A stretch of 64,000 bases of DNA from Bradyrhizobium sp. CCGUVB1N3 (lineage in GTDB: Bacteria > Pseudomonadota > Alphaproteobacteria > Rhizobiales > Xanthobacteraceae): NCBI RefSeq assembly GCF_024199925.1, contig NZ_JANADR010000001.1, forward strand, positions 3,782,001 through 3,846,000, given 5' to 3'. Positions 1-11,747 of the stretch are shown here, one piece after another (within the stretch, counting starts at the first letter, position 1; each line of letters starts with the position of its first letter). The position numbers and the translations under genes were made by a program. A model generated the notes under the pieces. It saw nothing but the letters and a program-made list of their open reading frames with translations, was not told the DNA's origin and did no database searches.

Positions 1-219
1 GAAGCAGCGAAGGCGCTTGCCAGGAAAGTCGGTGTCGAGATCAAGGAGGTCTATCTCACCTCCGGCACGCATGACATTCTGGTTGTCGCCGAAGCACCGC
101 TCGGTGACCACATCACAAAATTCGCGCTTGCGCTCGGCTCCCTCGGCAATGTGCGCACCAGCACCTCACGCGCCTGGACAGAGGCCGAGTGGGCCAAGCT
201 GATATCTGAGCTGCCGTAA
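1..219 (+). CDS. GYD domain-containing protein, 3' part only
   Basis: The open frame runs in from the window edge and gives 72 residues ending in TAA at 217-219. The visible part contains a block of the form VGVEIKEVYLTSGTHDILVV followed by LALGSLGNVRTSTSRAW, which matches the pattern of small GYD-domain proteins (about 95-105 residues, ferredoxin-like fold, unknown biochemical role). The missing N-terminus should be about 25-30 residues and lies upstream of the window. No partner gene is visible, and the next gene starts 180 bp downstream with its own ribosome binding site. Family assignment is by motif memory only; function cannot be inferred. Confidence 0.7.
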   Translation, partial: EAAKALARKVGVEIKEVYLTSGTHDILVVAEAPLGDHITKFALALGSLGNVRTSTSRAWTEAEWAKLISELP

Positions 220-398
220 GCGGCTTCGGAGCCAGACAGGCCTGCGCAGAGTCCAGCGGGTTGGCGAGCCGTGATTTCGGCGCCCGGCGATCGGCGCCTC
301 AAGGAGGTGCGATCAACGGGCGCTTCTGACATCGATACCCGGCTCGTCCACCGAAGCTGACGCGAGACTTTGTGCCGACATCATGAGGAGGTCAGGCT

Positions 399-755
399 AT
401 GGAAATCGAAGGCACGACGTTCGGCACGATCACGATTGACGGCAAGACCTATGAACACGACGTGATCATTCGTCTGTCAGGCGAAGTGGCAAAGCGGAAG
501 AAAAAGCTGTCGAAGAAGTACTACGGCACCTCGCACGTCCTTTCGAAGGACGAGGCGAAGTTCGTCTTTGAAGACGGATGCGAGCAGCTCATTCTTGGGA
601 CGGGCCAGATGGGCAATGTGCATCTATCGCCGGAAGCGGAGGCGTTCTTTGCGAGAAAGGGTTGTGCAGTCCTGCTCGAGCCGACCCCCAAGGCAATTCG
701 TACGTTCAACCACTCGCATGCCAGGAAGATTGGACTTTTTCACATAACCTGCTGA
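399..755 (+). CDS. Mth938-like domain protein (MTH938/NDUFAF3 family)
   Basis: This encodes 118 residues preceded by an AGGAGG-type ribosome binding site at about 383-389. The sequence has the family features: an early FGxITIDGKTYEHDVII strand pair, a lysine-rich stretch (KRKKKLSKKYYGTSH), then LILGTGQMGNVHLSPEA and a terminal region with a conserved TPKAIRTFN segment. Relatives are small cytosolic proteins; the mitochondrial member NDUFAF3 is a complex I assembly factor, but bacterial roles are not established. It is convergent with pobA (tail-to-tail, 40 bp gap). The family call is good; the function is unknown. Confidence 0.75.
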   Translation: MEIEGTTFGTITIDGKTYEHDVIIRLSGEVAKRKKKLSKKYYGTSHVLSKDEAKFVFEDGCEQLILGTGQMGNVHLSPEAEAFFARKGCAVLLEPTPKAIRTFNHSHARKIGLFHITC

Positions 756-794
756 ACCATCCACCGTCAGAAGAGCCAAATAGGCCGGCGCGCC

Positions 795-2921
<2,127 letters not shown>

Positions 2922-2957
2922 CAATTGCGAGGGAGCGATTTGACGACCTAATTGCCG

Positions 2958-3497
2958 TTACGTCGCGTGCGGGTTGACGACGGTATAGCCGCGCAGTGAC
3001 CGCGCGTGAATTCGCGTCGAGCGTCGACTTGAGTTGGCATCGTACGCCATCCACATGTCGCCTTGAAGGTGTTGCTCCAGAACAAAGACGTGTCCGCGTC
3101 GGGCCGCAACCATTCCCGGTGCGGGCGATGTCCGTGGGAAGCGCAGCCAATTGGCCGCAAGGTTCAATTCCGGGACGATCCGGCCGAAGACATGCAAGGC
3201 CGCGCCGCAGCCGCAGAAGCTCCGCGGGCATCCGGACGGGCGACCGCCGACGATCTGGGTGCCAGCAACATTCACCTCTGTCGCGGCGGCTGGAGCGCCA
3301 GCGACTGCTCCTCGCATCCCGAGGTGCGTTGGTCGCGTGTCCAACGAAACTCTCTCGTGACGAACTTGAGAAAATGAGAAGTCGCACGGCATCGTCACGT
3401 TGCATTCCGGTGCCGTGTTGGCGCGGGAAGGACGTGCTTCCGAAGCGATCGAACCGGTCACGATAAGAATAGACGCAATAAGAACAGGCTTAAACAT
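2958..3497 (-). CDS. putative secreted protein, cysteine-containing, unknown function
   Basis: This encodes 179 residues beginning MFKPVLIASILIVTGSIASEA, a convincing signal peptide of about 20 residues. The mature region holds GGRPSGCPRSFCGCGAALHVFG, with three closely spaced cysteines, then a basic tail with GMVAARRGHVFVLEQH and a terminal RSLRGYTVVNP. I recall similar short secreted proteins of unknown function in rhizobia, with the same Cys-rich and HVFVLEQH blocks. An upstream in-frame ATG at 3605 was rejected because it would bury the signal peptide. It lies convergent with pobR and has no obvious partner. Confidence 0.65.
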   Translation of the reverse strand: MFKPVLIASILIVTGSIASEARPSRANTAPECNVTMPCDFSFSQVRHERVSLDTRPTHLGMRGAVAGAPAAATEVNVAGTQIVGGRPSGCPRSFCGCGAALHVFGRIVPELNLAANWLRFPRTSPAPGMVAARRGHVFVLEQHLQGDMWMAYDANSSRRSTRIHARSLRGYTVVNPHAT

Positions 3498-3669
3498 GCA
3501 GGACTCCATATTGAACAGTCCTGCCCCGGCGCTTAAGGGCCAATACCAGTTTGGCGAAATTTGGTCTAAACAAAGGCCGATAGCCGTCTTCGGAGCGCTC
3601 GACAACGTTGCTCTGCGCGACGGAAGGAGGTCCGGGTCAAACGGCCCCCATTCATTTTGCAGCGAATTC

Positions 3670-3924
3670 CTACGGCGCTTCGCGCGGCACGATGATGCGG
3701 AATGTCGTTCCGGCGCCCGGCTCCGAGATGAGGCTCAGGACCTCGGCCGTCGCGGCCTGCCGCTCACTCGCTTCCTGGAGCTCGAGAGCAAGCTGCGTTG
3801 CTCCAGGTTTTGCCCGCGCGGAAACGGCGGCGCGCGACGCCTTCGGCGCGCTGCGTCGCTTTTTCGTCTTCGCCGTGCGGCTGCCCGATTTGCTCGGCCC
3901 GCCTGCCCTCGCGCGCTTTCCCAT
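3670..3924 (-). pseudogene. remnant of a sensor histidine kinase, N- and C-terminal ends joined
   Basis: The frame gives 84 residues: a lysine/arginine-rich, low-complexity start (MGKRARAGGPSK), then a segment like the linker before a GAF domain in hybrid sensor kinases (LQEASERQAATAEVLSLIS), and directly after it EPGAGTTFRIIVPREAP, which resembles the very end of an HATPase_c domain (GxGTTFRIxLP). The whole sensor and kinase core, normally several hundred residues, is absent between the two. The simplest reading is an in-frame internal deletion of a large GAF-sensor kinase gene. It could still be translated. Confidence 0.55.
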
Positions 3925-4006
3925 GGCCCTCCTCCGGCCCCAGAATAAGCCATCGTATCGGCTCGGGCGGATTACGGGAATGGTGATCAGCCGCGGGGGC
4001 CTCAGC

Positions 4007-4042
4007 AAAAGGCCGGCCTCACCATCCGATGATGCCGGCCTT
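4007..4042 (-). terminator. rho-independent terminator after pcaHG
   Basis: Read on the minus strand, a 9-bp perfect stem AAGGCCGGC/GCCGGCCTT with a 16-nt loop is followed by a run ending TTTT. It lies about 20 bp beyond the pcaG stop codon. Confidence 0.75.
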
Positions 4043-4060
4043 CGTGGATATCGAGGACTA

Positions 4061-4687
4061 TTACACGTCGAAGAACACAGTCTCCTCGGGCCCCTGTAGA
4101 TTGATCGTGAAGGAGTACACGACCTTGCCGGCGCGCTCGCTGCGCTCAGCGATCAGGGTCGACCGCCGCACCGGCTGCTCGATCAGATTGAGCACGGGGT
4201 CAGCGGCATTGGCGGCCTCTTCATCCGAGAAGTAGAGCCGCGTGTTGAGCCCGATATTGATGCCACGGGCGACGATCCAGACATTGACGTGCGGGGCACA
4301 TTTGCGTCCCGCTTTATCGGTGATCGCGCCCGGCTTGATCGTCTCGAAGGTGATCCGCCCGCTGTCGAAATCCGAACCCGCGCGACCCCAGCCGCGAAAG
4401 TCCTCGTCCAGTGCGCCGGCCGAGCGGTCGGCCGGATGGTTGTAGCGGCCGGCAGCATTGGCCTGCCAGATCTCCAGCAGCACGTCGCGCAGCGGCGTGC
4501 CGCTGCCGTCGAGCACGCGGCCCTCCAGCGTAATGCGCTCGCCTTTGGTGTTCGGCGTAACGAGCACGTTGGAGAAGTTCTTCTCGAAGATGTCGAAGCC
4601 GGCCATGCCCGGGATCAGTCCGATATGGACGTAGGGCCCGGCGGTCTGGGAGGCAGTTTCCTTGAGGTAGTTGAGCGGCTGCGCCAT
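4061..4687 (-). CDS. pcaG: protocatechuate 3,4-dioxygenase, alpha subunit
   Basis: This 208-residue subunit pairs with PcaH in the intradiol ring-cleaving enzyme that converts protocatechuate and O2 to 3-carboxy-cis,cis-muconate. The sequence shows the intradiol fold: LEGRVLDGSGTPLRDVLLEIWQ, NAAGRYNHP, then CAPHVNVWIVARGI and a terminal LQGPEETVFFDV. As in other alpha subunits it lacks the full Tyr2His2 iron set, which PcaH supplies. Start at 4687 follows the pcaH stop by 4 bp, so the two are translated as one unit. Usual length is about 200 residues. Confidence 0.95.
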   Translation of the reverse strand: MAQPLNYLKETASQTAGPYVHIGLIPGMAGFDIFEKNFSNVLVTPNTKGERITLEGRVLDGSGTPLRDVLLEIWQANAAGRYNHPADRSAGALDEDFRGWGRAGSDFDSGRITFETIKPGAITDKAGRKCAPHVNVWIVARGINIGLNTRLYFSDEEAANAADPVLNLIEQPVRRSTLIAERSERAGKVVYSFTINLQGPEETVFFDV

Positions 4688-4691
4688 GACT

Positions 4692-5555
<864 letters not shown>

Positions 5556-5584
5556 CTATTCTCAAGATAAATAGATGAATTATA

Positions 5585-6514
5585 ATGTATTGCATGAAGG
5601 AAATCGATCATTTGGCCCTCGACGGCCACTCGCTGTCGCTGTTCCTCGCCGTGCTGGAAGAAGGTTCGGTGACGGCGGCCGCGACCCGGCTCGGCCTCAC
5701 CCAATCCGCGGTCAGCCATGGGCTGAAAAAGCTGCGGCGCATCGCCGGCGATCCCCTGTTCGCCAAATCCGGCCGCGGCATCGTCGCTACCGCGCACGCC
5801 CAGGCACTGGCCGCCAAGGCGCGCGCACTGATCGATGAGATGCGGAGCTTTGCCGGCGGCGTCACTTTCGAGCCGAAAGCTGCGCACCTGTCGCTGACGA
5901 TCGCCGCCAATGATTTCCAGCGCGACCTGTTGCTGCCGCGCTTCTTCGGTCATGTCGCAGCCCAGGTAAAGAGCCTGAATCTGCGCGTGATCCCCTCGCA
6001 ATCACCCTCGCCTGCCATGTTGCGCGAGAACCGTTGCGACCTCCTGATCAGCCCGCTGCCGCCGTCCGGCATCGACATCGTGCAGAAGCGCCTGCTCAGA
6101 GATCACTACGTCTGCTACTACGACCGAACTGCGCGTTCGGCGCCGGCGACGCGCAATGCCTATCTGGCCGCACGCCACGTCACCGTGGTCTATACCGACA
6201 ACGAGCGGCTCGACTTCGACCGTAGGCTTGCAGCAAACGGCTTCCACCGTGACATCGCGATATCAGTACCGAGCTTCTCCGGCGTGCCGTCTTTCCTGCA
6301 CGGCTCCGACATGCTGGCGAGCATGCCCAGCCTGCTTGCGGACGGCCTGATGCGCGACTTCGCGCATGTGCACATTCCGCTCGCCTCGCGCGCAAGGACG
6401 CTCGCCGAGCTGCCGATGTTCATGGTCTGGCACCAGCGTTACCAGAAGGATCCGGCTCATCGCTGGATCCGCAGCCAGCTCGAGACGGTCGCCACGACCG
6501 CCGCGGGGGCATGA
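5585..6514 (+). CDS. LysR family regulator, divergent from pcaHG
   Basis: This 309-residue protein has the LysR winged HTH in the first 65 residues (FLAVLEEGSVTAAATRLGLTQSAVSHGLKKLR) and a type 2 periplasmic-binding effector domain to the C-terminus. The ending (ELPMFMVWHQRYQKDPAHRWIR) resembles the NodD/NahR-like branch of LysR proteins rather than PcaQ, so I do not assign pcaQ. Its position 92 bp from the divergent pcaH start suggests control of pcaHG. The start could also be the in-frame ATG at 5594; neither has a strong ribosome binding site. The gap holds an AT-rich stretch around 5555-5590 that would suit a LysR binding site. Confidence 0.85.
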   Translation: MYCMKEIDHLALDGHSLSLFLAVLEEGSVTAAATRLGLTQSAVSHGLKKLRRIAGDPLFAKSGRGIVATAHAQALAAKARALIDEMRSFAGGVTFEPKAAHLSLTIAANDFQRDLLLPRFFGHVAAQVKSLNLRVIPSQSPSPAMLRENRCDLLISPLPPSGIDIVQKRLLRDHYVCYYDRTARSAPATRNAYLAARHVTVVYTDNERLDFDRRLAANGFHRDIAISVPSFSGVPSFLHGSDMLASMPSLLADGLMRDFAHVHIPLASRARTLAELPMFMVWHQRYQKDPAHRWIRSQLETVATTAAGA

Positions 6515-6581
6515 ACAGGGGGCGCCCTGCCCCCCGCCAAACCCACTGGTTGCGCCGCATCAGCCACGCTAGAATTCGGCC

Positions 6582-7886
6582 ATGACCGTGACCGATATTG
6601 CGAGCCGAACCTATAATCACAGCTGGCGGCTGGACCCGATCGTCCGCAGCCTGCTCGATACCGACTTCTACAAGCTGTTGATGTTACAGATGATTCGGGA
6701 ATTCTACCCGGATCAGAGGGTGACATTTTCGGTCATCAACCGCTCGCGCCATGTGCGCCTTGCCGAGATCATCGACGAGGGCGAGCTGCGCGCCCAGCTC
6801 GACCACGCCCGCACCATCCGCTTCACCAAGAAGGAGCTGATCTGGCTTGCCGGTAACACCTTCTACGGCAAGACCCACATGTTCTCGGCCGACTTCATCC
6901 GCTGGCTCGCCGAATTCCGCTTGCCCGAATACGAGCTGCGCAAGGTCGAGGGCCAGTACGAATTGCACTTCCACGGACCCTGGACCCACACCACGATGTG
7001 GGAGATCCCGGCGCTCGCGATCCTCAACGAGCTGCGCTCGCGCGCGGCGATCAAGGGCCGCGGCCGTTTCGAGCTCGACGTGCTCTATGCACGCGCCAAG
7101 GCCAAGCTGTGGACCAAGGTGGAGCGGCTGCGCCAACTCGAAAACCTGAGGCTGTCCGACTTCGGCACGCGCCGCCGCCACGGCTTCCTCTGGCAGCGCT
7201 GGTGCGTGGAGGCGGTGAAGGAAGGGCTCGGGCAATCCTTCATCGGCACCTCCAACGTCCTGCTCGCCATGGACAATGATCTCGAGGCGATCGGTACCAA
7301 TGCGCACGAGCTGCCGATGGTGGCGGCCGCGCTCGCCAAGGACGACGAGGAGTTGCGCTTCGCGCCCTATCGCGTTCTCGACCAGTGGCGCCAGACCTAT
7401 GGCGGCAACCTTCTGATCGCGCTGCCCGACGCTTTCGGCACCAAAGCCTTCCTGCGCGATGCGCCGGAGTGGGTTGCCGACTGGACCGGCTTCCGCCCGG
7501 ACAGCGCGCCGCCGATCCAGGCCGGCGAAGAGATCATCAAATGGTGGGAGAAGAAGGGCCGCAATCCCAGGGACAAGCTGCTCGTCTTTTCCGACGCGAT
7601 GGATGTCGGCTCGATCGAGGAGACCTATCATCACTTCTCAGGCCGGGTGCGCCTTTCCTTCGGCTGGGGCACCAACCTCACCAATGATTTCGTCGGCTGC
7701 CCGCCGGACGGCTCGGTCAATCTCGATCCGATCTCGCTGGTCTGCAAGGTGTCGTCGGTCGATGGACAACCGGCCGTCAAGCTCTCCGACAATCCGGAGA
7801 AGGCCACCGGCATGCCGTCCGAGATCGAACGGTATTTGCGCGTCTTCGGCGACGCCGGTCGCGTGCGCAAGGCCGTGCTGGTCTGA
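6582..7886 (+). CDS. pncB: nicotinate phosphoribosyltransferase
   Basis: This 434-residue protein makes nicotinate mononucleotide from nicotinate and PRPP (ATP-assisted), the entry step of the Preiss-Handler NAD salvage pathway. Family landmarks are [15 protein letters not shown] near the N-terminus, [14 protein letters not shown] with the catalytic-region histidine, [34 protein letters not shown], and the phosphate-binding block [13 protein letters not shown] with [11 protein letters not shown] near the C-terminus. Length fits the alphaproteobacterial type (about 430). It appears monocistronic, between a LysR gene and convergent tcuB. Confidence 0.95.
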   Translation: MTVTDIASRTYNHSWRLDPIVRSLLDTDFYKLLMLQMIREFYPDQRVTFSVINRSRHVRLAEIIDEGELRAQLDHARTIRFTKKELIWLAGNTFYGKTHMFSADFIRWLAEFRLPEYELRKVEGQYELHFHGPWTHTTMWEIPALAILNELRSRAAIKGRGRFELDVLYARAKAKLWTKVERLRQLENLRLSDFGTRRRHGFLWQRWCVEAVKEGLGQSFIGTSNVLLAMDNDLEAIGTNAHELPMVAAALAKDDEELRFAPYRVLDQWRQTYGGNLLIALPDAFGTKAFLRDAPEWVADWTGFRPDSAPPIQAGEEIIKWWEKKGRNPRDKLLVFSDAMDVGSIEETYHHFSGRVRLSFGWGTNLTNDFVGCPPDGSVNLDPISLVCKVSSVDGQPAVKLSDNPEKATGMPSEIERYLRVFGDAGRVRKAVLV

Positions 7887-8051
7887 ACCTCGCGGAACTC
7901 CGAGAGCTTTCAACCGGGTAAATGGCGCCTGGACGTTCCGCGGCGTGCGCCAGCAGGTTACGCGATCGGGCCTCCGCGGCCGTTCGATGCGGCATTCTTC
8001 GAGATCGCACCCGCCGAGCTACGACGGCGCGAGGTGGCGTGAGCCGCAAGG

Positions 8052-9152
8052 CTAGCCGGCTTGCCGCCGCTCCTGCGCGTAACGCACCAGGGCCGTGAAA
8101 CGGTAGATGCCGTGCACGAACTTGCCATAGGGCATGGTGATGAACAGCGCGAACACCGCGCCGAGGTGCAGCGCGAGCAGCGGGCCCATCGCAGCAGTTT
8201 CGCGTAAGGCAAGCAGCACGAGGCCCGTGATGCCGGTCAGGCACAGCATGGCGATGAAGCCGACATCCATGCCGTAGCGGCCCTCGTCGAGCAGCTCGCT
8301 ATCTCGCCGCATCTTGGCGGCGAACAGACCGACAGGCCCGACGACGAGGCCGATGCCGCCGAGCGTACCGAGCACGACCGGCAAATCCCACCACGGATAA
8401 GGCGCCTCACGTCCGAGCAGGTAGTGATAGAGCGTGCCGACGCATGTCGCGGCAAAGCACAAGAGGAAGCCGTAGAATGTAAGGTGATGGTAGAGCTTGC
8501 GCCGATCGGTCGGACGGTCGTCCTCATTGTAGCAGCCGACGCCGCCGCCATGGAGATAGCGGAGCTCGCCGGCATCGCGGATCGCCTGAAAGATCGAGCC
8601 ACCATCCGCGCGGCCGCCGATCGGCGCGCCGATGTCGCGCCAGAACGTGCGAACGCTCATCACCAGCGCCAGGATCGCGTAAAGGAACGCGGCACCGAAC
8701 AGTGCCGCCATCGCATTGTGCGGCATCAGCTTGTAGAAGGCGCCGGGGCCGGTGTGAACGCCGAACAGCACGTCACGTTCGTGCGCGGCCGCAAAGCCGA
8801 GGATGAACGCGGCCATGCTGAGCGCGGCCATGACGCTGATGACGAGACCGTTGCGTGCGAACACGCCGGACAGCGCCCGCGGCCAGGCATAGGCTGCATA
8901 GGACTCCGCGCGCGCAACGGCGAGCGTCTTCGGGACGTTGACGTTGAACTCGTGCGGCGGCGAGAACTGGCAATCGACGTAGCAGGCGCCGCAGGCATGA
9001 CAGAGATTGGCGAGATAGTTGAGGTCGCCGTCTGAAAATGCACGGCGCATCTCCATCGCGGGAAACACCGCGCACAAGCCTTCGCAGTAGCGGCAGGAAT
9101 TGCAGACCGTCATCAGTCGGTCGGCTTCGTCGAGAATCCTAGTTCCGTGCAT
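8052..9152 (-). CDS. tcuB: tricarballylate utilization protein TcuB (Fe-S membrane partner)
   Basis: This 366-residue protein has two N-terminal cysteine clusters (CNSCRYCEGLCAVFP near residue 17 and CHACGACYVDCQFSPPHE near 52) of the 4Fe-4S type, followed by about six hydrophobic membrane segments. In Salmonella, TcuB reoxidises the flavin of the tricarballylate dehydrogenase TcuA and passes electrons to the quinone pool. Its start overlaps the 3' end of tcuA by 14 bp, so the two are translationally coupled. No TcuC transporter is adjacent. The natural substrate here may be another tricarboxylate. Confidence 0.88.
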   Translation of the reverse strand: MHGTRILDEADRLMTVCNSCRYCEGLCAVFPAMEMRRAFSDGDLNYLANLCHACGACYVDCQFSPPHEFNVNVPKTLAVARAESYAAYAWPRALSGVFARNGLVISVMAALSMAAFILGFAAAHERDVLFGVHTGPGAFYKLMPHNAMAALFGAAFLYAILALVMSVRTFWRDIGAPIGGRADGGSIFQAIRDAGELRYLHGGGVGCYNEDDRPTDRRKLYHHLTFYGFLLCFAATCVGTLYHYLLGREAPYPWWDLPVVLGTLGGIGLVVGPVGLFAAKMRRDSELLDEGRYGMDVGFIAMLCLTGITGLVLLALRETAAMGPLLALHLGAVFALFITMPYGKFVHGIYRFTALVRYAQERRQAG

Positions 9153-10530
9153 GTTTCGCCGCTTCCCGTCCTGCGATCCGCCCGAACACGCTGCCGATGG
9201 TCATGCCGATGCCCGCGGCGTAACCCTTGCCGAGCACGTTGCCTGCCATGATCTCGCCGGCCGCGAACATGTTGGCCGAGGGCCTGCCGCCCTTCATCAG
9301 CATGCGCGCCTCCTTGTTCACGCGCGTGCCGAGATAGGTGAAGGTGATGCCGGGCCGCACCGGATAGGCGAGATAGGGTGGCGTCTCGATCCGCCGCGCC
9401 CAATGCGTCTTCGCCGGTGTGATGCCCTCGGTGCGGCAATCGTCGAGGATCGTATGATCGAAGGTGCCGGGCCGCACCGCGGCGTTGAAATCGGCGACCG
9501 TCTTTTCCAGCGCTACGGGATCGAGCTCGAGCTTTCCGGCGAGTTCCGCAACGGTCGCGCCGGCGATCGGCGGAAACAGCGTCGGCATGAAGCTCGTGGC
9601 GACGGTCGTATCGAAGATGATGTAGGCGATCTGGTCCGGCTGCGCTGCGACCAGCCGACCCCAGATCGCGTAGCGCTTCGGCCAGATGTCCTCGCCCTCG
9701 TCGTAGAAGCGCTCGGCATGCTTGTTGACGACGATGCCGAACACGACGGAGTCGTGCCGCGTGATGATGCCGCCGTCGAACTTGGGGGCCCGCGCATCGA
9801 TCGCCACCGCATGGCACTGGGTCGGATCACCGATCTCCTGCACGCCCTTGGCGAGCAGCATCTTCAGGATCGAACCCCGGTTATAGGGCGTGCCGCGGAT
9901 CAGGAAATTGTCGGCGGCATCGCCCCAATATTCCTTCAGCCATTCGATGTTGGCCTCGAAGCCGCCGGCGGCGGCGACCAGCGAGGTCGCGCGGATCTCG
10001 TTTACGCCGTCGATCGGCCGCTTGAGACGCGCGGCCAGAAACATGCCGCCCTCGACGACGAGATCGGTGACCTCGGCGTCATAGTGGATTTCGACGCCGA
10101 GCTGCTCGGCGGTGAGGTACAGCGCATTGAGCATCGCCCGGCCGCCGCCGAGAAAAAAGGAGTTGGTACGCCCGAGACTAAGCGTGCCGCCGAGCGAGGG
10201 TTGCCATCGCACACCCTGCTCCACGATCCAGTTCAGGATGTCCTTGGACTCCCGGATCATGTGGCGCGCGAGCTCCTCGTCGGTCCGTCCACCCGTCACC
10301 AGCAGCAGGTCCTTCCAGAACTCCTCTTCGGTATAGGGGCCGGTCAAGATCTCGGTCGCGGCGTCATGGGCGCAGCGCATGTTGCGGGTGTGGCGGGTAT
10401 TGCCGCCGCGATAGAATTTAGGCGCGCCTTCCAGCACGACGACCGAGGCACCGCCGCGACGCGCGGCAATCGCCGCGCAGAGCGCCGCATTGCCGCCGCC
10501 GATCACCAGCACGTCGTATTTTCTGCTCAT
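9139..10530 (-). CDS. tcuA: FAD-dependent tricarballylate dehydrogenase TcuA
   Basis: This 463-residue protein of the fumarate reductase/succinate dehydrogenase flavoprotein family begins MSRKYDVLVIGGGNAALCAA, a Rossmann FAD fingerprint. It carries the TcuA-like FYRGGNTRHTRNMR block and a C-terminal GEIMAGNVLGKGYAAGIGMT segment that closes over FAD. It oxidises tricarballylate to cis-aconitate in Salmonella. Start 10530 places the FAD motif at residue 10; the open frame further upstream runs antisense into the GntR gene and is not used. It is divergent from the GntR regulator, and tcuB follows. Confidence 0.88.
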   Translation of the reverse strand: MSRKYDVLVIGGGNAALCAAIAARRGGASVVVLEGAPKFYRGGNTRHTRNMRCAHDAATEILTGPYTEEEFWKDLLLVTGGRTDEELARHMIRESKDILNWIVEQGVRWQPSLGGTLSLGRTNSFFLGGGRAMLNALYLTAEQLGVEIHYDAEVTDLVVEGGMFLAARLKRPIDGVNEIRATSLVAAAGGFEANIEWLKEYWGDAADNFLIRGTPYNRGSILKMLLAKGVQEIGDPTQCHAVAIDARAPKFDGGIITRHDSVVFGIVVNKHAERFYDEGEDIWPKRYAIWGRLVAAQPDQIAYIIFDTTVATSFMPTLFPPIAGATVAELAGKLELDPVALEKTVADFNAAVRPGTFDHTILDDCRTEGITPAKTHWARRIETPPYLAYPVRPGITFTYLGTRVNKEARMLMKGGRPSANMFAAGEIMAGNVLGKGYAAGIGMTIGSVFGRIAGREAAKHARN

Positions 10531-10597
10531 GCCGCCTGCCAGGTTCCCAGAGCTGGAGCCATTCCATGTTTTCCCGACGCTACCGCCGTTGCGCACG

Positions 10598-10609
10598 TTT
10601 GTATACAAA
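10598..10609. promoter_or_regulatory. perfect palindrome, probable GntR operator
   Basis: TTTGTATACAAA is a perfect 12-bp palindrome in the 144-bp gap between divergent tcuA and the GntR gene, followed at once by a second half-site-like ATATACAAG. TTGTATACAA-type sites with a central TA are typical operators of FadR-subfamily GntR proteins, so autoregulation plus control of tcuAB is likely. Confidence 0.65.
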
Positions 10610-10674
10610 GATATACAAGTATTGCGCAACGTTCCGCTTTGCATGGTAACGATGCGCCGGGATCGGGAGAGAGC

Positions 10675-11355
10675 ATGGCCAGGCGCTCGGCAAAGACAAG
10701 CGGATCGATCGATCGCGGTTCCGGCGTGGCGCTCGGCGAGGCCGTGTTCCGCTCGCTTTGCGAGGCACTCCAGGCCGGCAGCTATCGCGCCGGCGATCGC
10801 TTGCGGGAGGAGGAGGTCGCGCAGCGGCTCAACGTCAGCCGCACGCCGGTGCGCGAAGCATTGGGGCGGCTCGCCGCGCGCGGCTTCGTGCAACCGGCCG
10901 CGGGCCGCGGGGTGATCGTCCGCAATCTCGACATTTCCGAGGTGCTCGAGCTCTACGCCATGCGCGAGATCCTAGAGGGCGCCGCCGCCCGGCTCGCCGC
11001 CGAGCACGCCTCGCGCACCGAGATCGACGCGATGACCGATATCGAGCGGGCCTTTACCGAACACTCCGGCGATGCTGCCGAGATGGCACGGCTCAACCGC
11101 GCCTTCCACGAGGCGATCTGCCGCGCCGCGCGCAACCGCTATCTCGACAATGCATCGAAGGAGCTCCAGGACTGGATCGCGCTGCTCGGCCCGACCACGT
11201 TCTCCGTCACCGGCCGGCCTTCGACCAGTCACAGGGAGCATCAGGCCATCATCAACGCCATTGCCGCCCGCGACGGCGACAAGGCCGAAAACCTGGCGCG
11301 CGCACATATTCGCGAAGCGCTGCGGTGCCGACTGAAACTCTTGCAGAAACAATAG
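10675..11355 (+). CDS. GntR family regulator (FadR subfamily)
   Basis: This 226-residue protein has an N-terminal winged HTH (about 20-85; GDRLREEEVAQRLNVSRTPVREALGRLAARG split across the recognition helix) and an all-helical FCD effector domain (about 95-220) with the metal-binding pattern: LNRAFHEAIC, a downstream SHREHQAIINAI and AHIREAL. The histidines of the FCD site are present, so it probably senses a carboxylate. It is divergent from tcuAB with a palindromic site between them and is therefore the likely regulator. The well-studied Salmonella TcuR is LysR-type, so this locus uses a different regulator class. Confidence 0.87.
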   Translation: MARRSAKTSGSIDRGSGVALGEAVFRSLCEALQAGSYRAGDRLREEEVAQRLNVSRTPVREALGRLAARGFVQPAAGRGVIVRNLDISEVLELYAMREILEGAAARLAAEHASRTEIDAMTDIERAFTEHSGDAAEMARLNRAFHEAICRAARNRYLDNASKELQDWIALLGPTTFSVTGRPSTSHREHQAIINAIAARDGDKAENLARAHIREALRCRLKLLQKQ

Positions 11356-11476
11356 CGAGACGTCACCGAAACGATCGATCACGAAACCTTGTGGGAATGA
11401 GATCGCGGCCGTCGCGATCTCAGGGATGAACGGCGGGCTGTCGGAGCCTGCTGGTACCGCTGCAAGGAGACTTTCC

Positions 11477-11716
11477 ATGACTGTCCGCAAGCCGTACGCC
11501 GCTGTCCTGACACTGACAGCGCTCGTGGTCGGCACAGTAGCATTTGCCGCCGCTCCGGTTGCGGCAACGGCCCGTCCGATCGTCGGCGCGCGAGTTGCGC
11601 CGACGCGGCCAGCCGCACATGCCTATCGGACCGGCGAAACGCCTGCATCGCACGTCCGTGCGCCGCAACCAACCGACCATCCCGATGGGACATTCCCGTT
11701 CATATGGCTCGGATGA
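11477..11716 (+). CDS. small exported protein of unknown function
   Basis: This encodes 79 residues with an AAGGAGA ribosome binding site 7-8 bp upstream of ATG 11477. The N-terminus is a strong signal peptide (VRKPYAAVLTLTALVVGTVA, cut probably after AAPVAATA). The remaining 45 residues are rich in Pro, Ala, Arg and Thr, end in FPFIWLG and have no cysteine. A GC-rich hairpin lies upstream at about 11399-11421. I do not recognise the family. The ribosome binding site and signal peptide make it more likely real than not. Confidence 0.55.
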   Translation: MTVRKPYAAVLTLTALVVGTVAFAAAPVAATARPIVGARVAPTRPAAHAYRTGETPASHVRAPQPTDHPDGTFPFIWLG

Positions 11717-11747
11717 TCGGACAGGTGCCGGCTTGGTCTCGCGCTGA

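Noticed and set aside
9100..11355. 751-codon open frame on the plus strand
   Set aside because: It runs antisense through tcuA; only its last 226 codons, from ATG 10675, are the real GntR gene. The antisense part is the usual high-GC shadow.
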